The notes beneath the pieces are model-generated. The model did not search any database. It was given only the letters and a program-made list of their open reading frames with translations, and was not told the origin of the DNA. A stretch of 64,000 bases of DNA from Tsuneonella deserti. GTDB taxonomy: Bacteria; Pseudomonadota; Alphaproteobacteria; Sphingomonadales; Sphingomonadaceae. The stretch is from positions 2,243,001 to 2,307,000 of the forward strand of contig NZ_BMKL01000001.1 in NCBI RefSeq assembly GCF_014644315.1, in the 5' to 3' direction. The translations under genes and the position numbers were made by a program. Shown here one piece after another: positions 61,274-64,000 of this stretch (position 1 is its first letter; each line of letters begins with the position of its first letter).

Positions 61274-61861
61274 GTGACCGACAATTCCCCACCGGCGGAC
61301 GACGCGCCGGTCGCCTATTCAAAGACCGCCGATCCGGACCGCGCGCTGCTTGAGGAGGCGGTGACGATCCGCCGTCCGGCAAACGAGCTCTATGCCTTCT
61401 GGCGCCAGCAGGAGAACCTCGCAGGCGTGATGGAGAACGTCGTCAGCATCGAAAAGCTCGACGACAAACGCTCGCGCTGGACCGTCAAGGCACCGGCTGG
61501 CCGCGAGGTTAGCTGGGAATCGGTTATTACCAACGACATTCCCGACCGCGAGCTTACCTGGCAGTCCGCAGAAGGCGCCGACATCGCCAATTCGGGCCGA
61601 GTCCGCTTCGAGGAAGCGGGCGAGCGAGGCACGGTGGTGCGCGCAACCATCGCCTATGATCCGCCCGCCGGGATCGTCGGCCAGCTCGTTGCGAAACTGT
61701 TCCAGCGCGAACCACGCATCCAGACCCGGCGCGATCTTCACCGCTTCAAGCAGCTGATGGAAACCGGCGAGATCACCACCAGCGCGCGCACCCGCGCCCA
61801 GCGCGAGAACCGCAACGAAGATCAGACCACGACCCGCGAACTCGAGGAGAACCCGGCATGA
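61274..61861 (+). CDS. SRPBCC family protein
   Basis: The 195-residue product has a START-like fold, [22 protein letters not shown], then a lipid-binding-type core and [16 protein letters not shown]. The C-terminal 30 residues are disordered and polar. It starts with GTG. Its stop overlaps the alcohol dehydrogenase start (ATGA), which recalls the sphingomonad SRPBCC-ADH pair. The function is unknown, perhaps a stress or membrane-related protein (SRPBCC with cyclase-like motif). Confidence 0.85.
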   Translation: MTDNSPPADDAPVAYSKTADPDRALLEEAVTIRRPANELYAFWRQQENLAGVMENVVSIEKLDDKRSRWTVKAPAGREVSWESVITNDIPDRELTWQSAEGADIANSGRVRFEEAGERGTVVRATIAYDPPAGIVGQLVAKLFQREPRIQTRRDLHRFKQLMETGEITTSARTRAQRENRNEDQTTTRELEENPA

Positions 61862-63057
61862 AGGCGATCACCTGGCACGGGAAGCACGACGTCCGCTGCG
61901 AGAGCGTCGACGATCCCGAGATCCTCAATCCGCGCGATGCGATCATCCGCATCACCTCGACCGCGATTTGCGGTTCGGACCTCCACCTCTACGATGGCTA
62001 CGTCCCGCAGATGATGCCCGGCGACATCCTCGGCCATGAGTTCATGGGCGAAGTGGTCGAGATCGGCGCCAAGAGTACGCTCAAGAAAGGGCAGCGCGTG
62101 ATCGTGCCGTTCCCGATCGCCTGCGGCCAGTGCTTCCACTGCAGCAAGCAGCAGTATTCGTGCTGCGACAACAGCAATCCCGCCGACAAGATGGACTTCG
62201 GGCGCGAGCAGCTCGGCCAGCCGATGGCGGGCATATTCGGCTACAGCCACCTCACCGGCGGCTACGCGGGCGGGCAGGCCGAATACGTGCGGGTGCCCTA
62301 CAGCGACGTCGGCCCGTTCGTGATCCCCGATGACAGTCTCGAGGACGAAAAGGTCCTGTTCCTGACCGACATCCTGCCCACCGGGTGGATGGCGGCGGAG
62401 AACTGCGACATCCAGCCCGGCGATACCGTCGCCGTGTGGGGTTGCGGCCCCGTTGGCCTGTTCGCGGTGCAATCGGCCTTCCTGATGGGCGCTGCCCGCG
62501 TCATCGCCATCGATCACTTCCCGCACCGGCTGGAGCTGGCGAAAAAGTTCGGTGCCGAGACGCTCAACTTCGAGGAAACGAAAGTCTACGAAGCGCTGCA
62601 GGACATGACGGGGGGCATCGGGCCCGATGCCTCGATCGATTGCGTCGGCCTGGAGCCGCACGGCCTGTACGTTGACAACATCATCGACCAGATCAAGGTC
62701 TCGACCTTCCTCGGCACCGACCGCGGACACGTGATCCGGCAGATCATCATGGCCACGCGCAAGGGCGGCCACGTGTCGATCCCCGGCGTCTATGGCGGCT
62801 TCATCGACAAGTTCCCGATCGGCGCGATGATGGAAAAGGGGCTGACGGTGAAGACCGGCCAGACTCACGTGCAGAAATACACCCAGCCGCTTTATACCGC
62901 GATCGCGGAAGGCAAACTCGACATGACCTTCCTCATCAGCCACCGGATGCCGCTCGAAGCGGGGCCCGAAGGCTTCCAGAAGTTCCACGACGAGCAGGAC
63001 ACCTACACCAAGATTGTCCTCAAGCCGGGGATGAGCGAGGCTAAGCTGGCGGCCTAG
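61858..63057 (+). CDS. Zinc-dependent alcohol dehydrogenase (formaldehyde dehydrogenase-like)
   Basis: The 399-residue medium-chain enzyme has the catalytic zinc ligands Cys38 and His60-Glu61, the structural zinc cysteines C89, C92, C95 and C103, and the NAD-binding [11 protein letters not shown]. The long form resembles glutathione-independent formaldehyde dehydrogenase, though the insertion pattern differs slightly. The real substrate is unknown. The C-terminus overlaps the convergent DUF4126 gene by 17 nt. Confidence 0.9.
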   Translation: MKAITWHGKHDVRCESVDDPEILNPRDAIIRITSTAICGSDLHLYDGYVPQMMPGDILGHEFMGEVVEIGAKSTLKKGQRVIVPFPIACGQCFHCSKQQYSCCDNSNPADKMDFGREQLGQPMAGIFGYSHLTGGYAGGQAEYVRVPYSDVGPFVIPDDSLEDEKVLFLTDILPTGWMAAENCDIQPGDTVAVWGCGPVGLFAVQSAFLMGAARVIAIDHFPHRLELAKKFGAETLNFEETKVYEALQDMTGGIGPDASIDCVGLEPHGLYVDNIIDQIKVSTFLGTDRGHVIRQIIMATRKGGHVSIPGVYGGFIDKFPIGAMMEKGLTVKTGQTHVQKYTQPLYTAIAEGKLDMTFLISHRMPLEAGPEGFQKFHDEQDTYTKIVLKPGMSEAKLAA

Positions 63058-63655
63058 GCTTTGCGGGAGAGTTGCGGCGGCCGAACAGCCGCCGCAGCAC
63101 CCTGCGCGCGAGCAGCAGCAGCCACACGGTAAGGGCGAGCAACCCAATGGCAATCCCCCCGGCCACGTATGGGTGCGCGTAGGTGAGCCACAGCAATCCG
63201 GCGCTGGCGATGTCCTCCACTGTCGAGACGGCCACGTTGCTGAACGGCTCGGGGCTGGTGTTGACCACCGCCCGCGCGCCGGCCTTGCCGCCATGCGCCG
63301 CGAGCGCCGCCCCTCCGCCGAGCAGGAATGCAATGGCCTGCGTTGCCGGATCGCTCGGATCGACGATTGCCAGCGCGAGAAGCGCACCGCCGATCGGCCT
63401 TACGAAGGTATGCACCGCGTCCCAGGCACTATCGAGCCAGGCGACCTTGTCCGCGAACAGTTCCGCGACCGCCGCCAGCGCCGCGATGCCCATGACCCAC
63501 GGGTTCGCCAGCGCGTCCAGCGCGTGCAGGTGATCGGGTAGCGGCAGCGCGCCGAGCCGCATCGCCAGACCGGTCGCGAAAACCGCCAGGTACAAACGCC
63601 AGCCGGCGAGTAAACTGACACTGCCGGCGAGCCCGAGAACTTCGACTATGCCCAT
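63041..63655 (-). CDS. DUF4126 membrane protein
   Basis: The 204-residue protein has about five hydrophobic helices and the DUF4126 features [56 protein letters not shown]. Function unknown. It is convergent with the dehydrogenase gene. Confidence 0.85.
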   Translation of the reverse strand: MGIVEVLGLAGSVSLLAGWRLYLAVFATGLAMRLGALPLPDHLHALDALANPWVMGIAALAAVAELFADKVAWLDSAWDAVHTFVRPIGGALLALAIVDPSDPATQAIAFLLGGGAALAAHGGKAGARAVVNTSPEPFSNVAVSTVEDIASAGLLWLTYAHPYVAGGIAIGLLALTVWLLLLARRVLRRLFGRRNSPAKPRPPA

Positions 63656-63716
63656 CGCGCCTCTCCTTTGCGCGGTTCAACGCACAGGTGCCCGTTTAGG
63701 CCCCGCGGGCCGACGC

Positions 63717-64000
63717 TCAGCGCCGGTCGAGTTCAGGGTCGGGCTGTTGGTCGCCTTCGAGCTGAACACCGAAGCTGTTCAGCATCATGGACACCTGGGT
63801 GTACTGGCCCACCGTGAAGACCAGATCCATCCGGCCCTTGTCGCCCAGCTCCGCGAGGGCGGCCCAGGTCGAATCCGCGACGAACTGGTCGTGGTGGAGC
63901 TGGTCGCAGGCGGTCAGGATCGCGTGCTCCAGCGCGCTCCACTGACCGGCGCCCGGCCCGGCCTTGAGCGCCTCGATCTCCTCGCGCGAGATGCCGGAGC
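63717..64000 (-). CDS. Carboxymuconolactone decarboxylase family protein (5' end outside window)
   Basis: The 93 C-terminal codons visible read as the end of an AhpD/CMD-like protein: SREEIEALKAGPGAGQWS, HAILTACDQLHHD and FTVGQYTQVSMMLNSFGVQ. These match the all-helical fold of the second half of the family. The usual CxxC motif, if present, would lie outside the window. The stop is at 63719-63717. Confidence 0.8.
   Translation of the reverse strand, partial: SGISREEIEALKAGPGAGQWSALEHAILTACDQLHHDQFVADSTWAALAELGDKGRMDLVFTVGQYTQVSMMLNSFGVQLEGDQQPDPELDRR

Noticed and set aside
61822..63387. 521-codon minus-strand open frame opposite the alcohol dehydrogenase gene
   Set aside because: The plus-strand dehydrogenase has complete zinc and NAD motifs; the antisense frame has none.
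1..64000. tRNA, rRNA, CRISPR, riboswitch and insertion-sequence signals
   Set aside because: I looked in all spacers for TTCGAATC-type T-loops, regular repeat-spacer units, and transposase reading frames, and found none that I could support.

Overview
The window looks like chromosomal DNA of a GC-rich alphaproteobacterium of the order Sphingomonadales, most likely Erythrobacteraceae. The grounds are a serine palmitoyltransferase gene with its dedicated acyl carrier protein (sphingolipid synthesis), a single-cysteine DksA, a fused PabB-PabC, DUF2793/DUF2163/DUF2460 genes of the alphaproteobacterial gene-transfer-agent (GTA) family, and gene pairs such as argD-argF-hslO. Family placement is inference. 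No tRNA, rRNA, CRISPR array, insertion sequence or replication origin was seen. Genes are densely packed, with many 1-8 nt overlaps.

Layout. 1-2.2 kb (-): a sterol desaturase-type hydroxylase cut by the window edge, a small membrane protein, a DUF442 phosphatase-like protein and TerC. 2.5-9.3 kb (+): a double cold-shock protein, argD-argF-hslO, a secreted protein, queC and a spinster-type MFS transporter. 9.3-11.1 kb (-): lipoprotein SodC and an OmpA-family outer-membrane protein. 11.3-18.5 kb (-): an eroded GTA cluster. Small and large terminase genes are followed directly by tail-tip genes (DUF2460, DUF2163, NlpC/P60, host-specificity protein, DUF2793). The whole head, portal, tail-tube and tape-measure block is missing, and the gap holds an 84-bp palindromic repeat and a GIY-YIG pseudogene. 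18.6-22.2 kb: two tiny ORFs, a VTT membrane protein, then a sulfide/persulfide module (TauE exporter, rhodanese, ArsR-type dithiol repressor, persulfide dioxygenase). 22.2-23.7 kb (-): spt-acpR.

23.9-31.7 kb: a stand-alone DUF5706 (Pycsar-effector-like) membrane protein, a DivK-like receiver, DUF3572, HAD, RidA, GDPD and FemAB-like genes, a Sel1 protein, DksA, a PilZ protein, a peptide-binding lipoprotein and DUF4112. 31.9-33.5 kb (-): glnK-amtB behind a near-consensus sigma-54 promoter. 33.7-36.0 kb (-): an EEP-family phosphohydrolase and a HerA-like ATPase. 36.1-42.2 kb (+): pabBC, an RluA-family pseudouridine synthase, arfB, rpmG, lolA, a structured intergenic region with a strong terminator, xth and ribA (apparent CTG start). 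42.2-47.8 kb (-): psd with a 30-bp in-frame duplication, a zinc-finger protein, a beta-helix protein, an SPFH/ribbon-helix-helix/membrane operon behind a 30-bp AT-rich palindrome, and recQ.

47.9-54.0 kb (+): small lipoproteins, a four-gene acyl-CoA operon (dehydrogenase, class III CoA-transferase, thiolase, MaoC-like hydratase) and phhA. 54.0-59.8 kb (-): an acidic lipoprotein, a GlsB-like protein, uppP, an M13 peptidase and an MsbA-like ABC exporter. 59.9-64 kb: PHB depolymerase, an SRPBCC protein with a zinc alcohol dehydrogenase, DUF4126, and a carboxymuconolactone-decarboxylase-family gene cut by the right edge.

Most of this is ordinary chromosome. The stretches most worth a second look are the decapitated GTA cluster, the SPFH/RHH operon with its palindrome, the persulfide module with its own dithiol sensor, the orphan DUF5706 protein, and the structured lolA-xth spacer.
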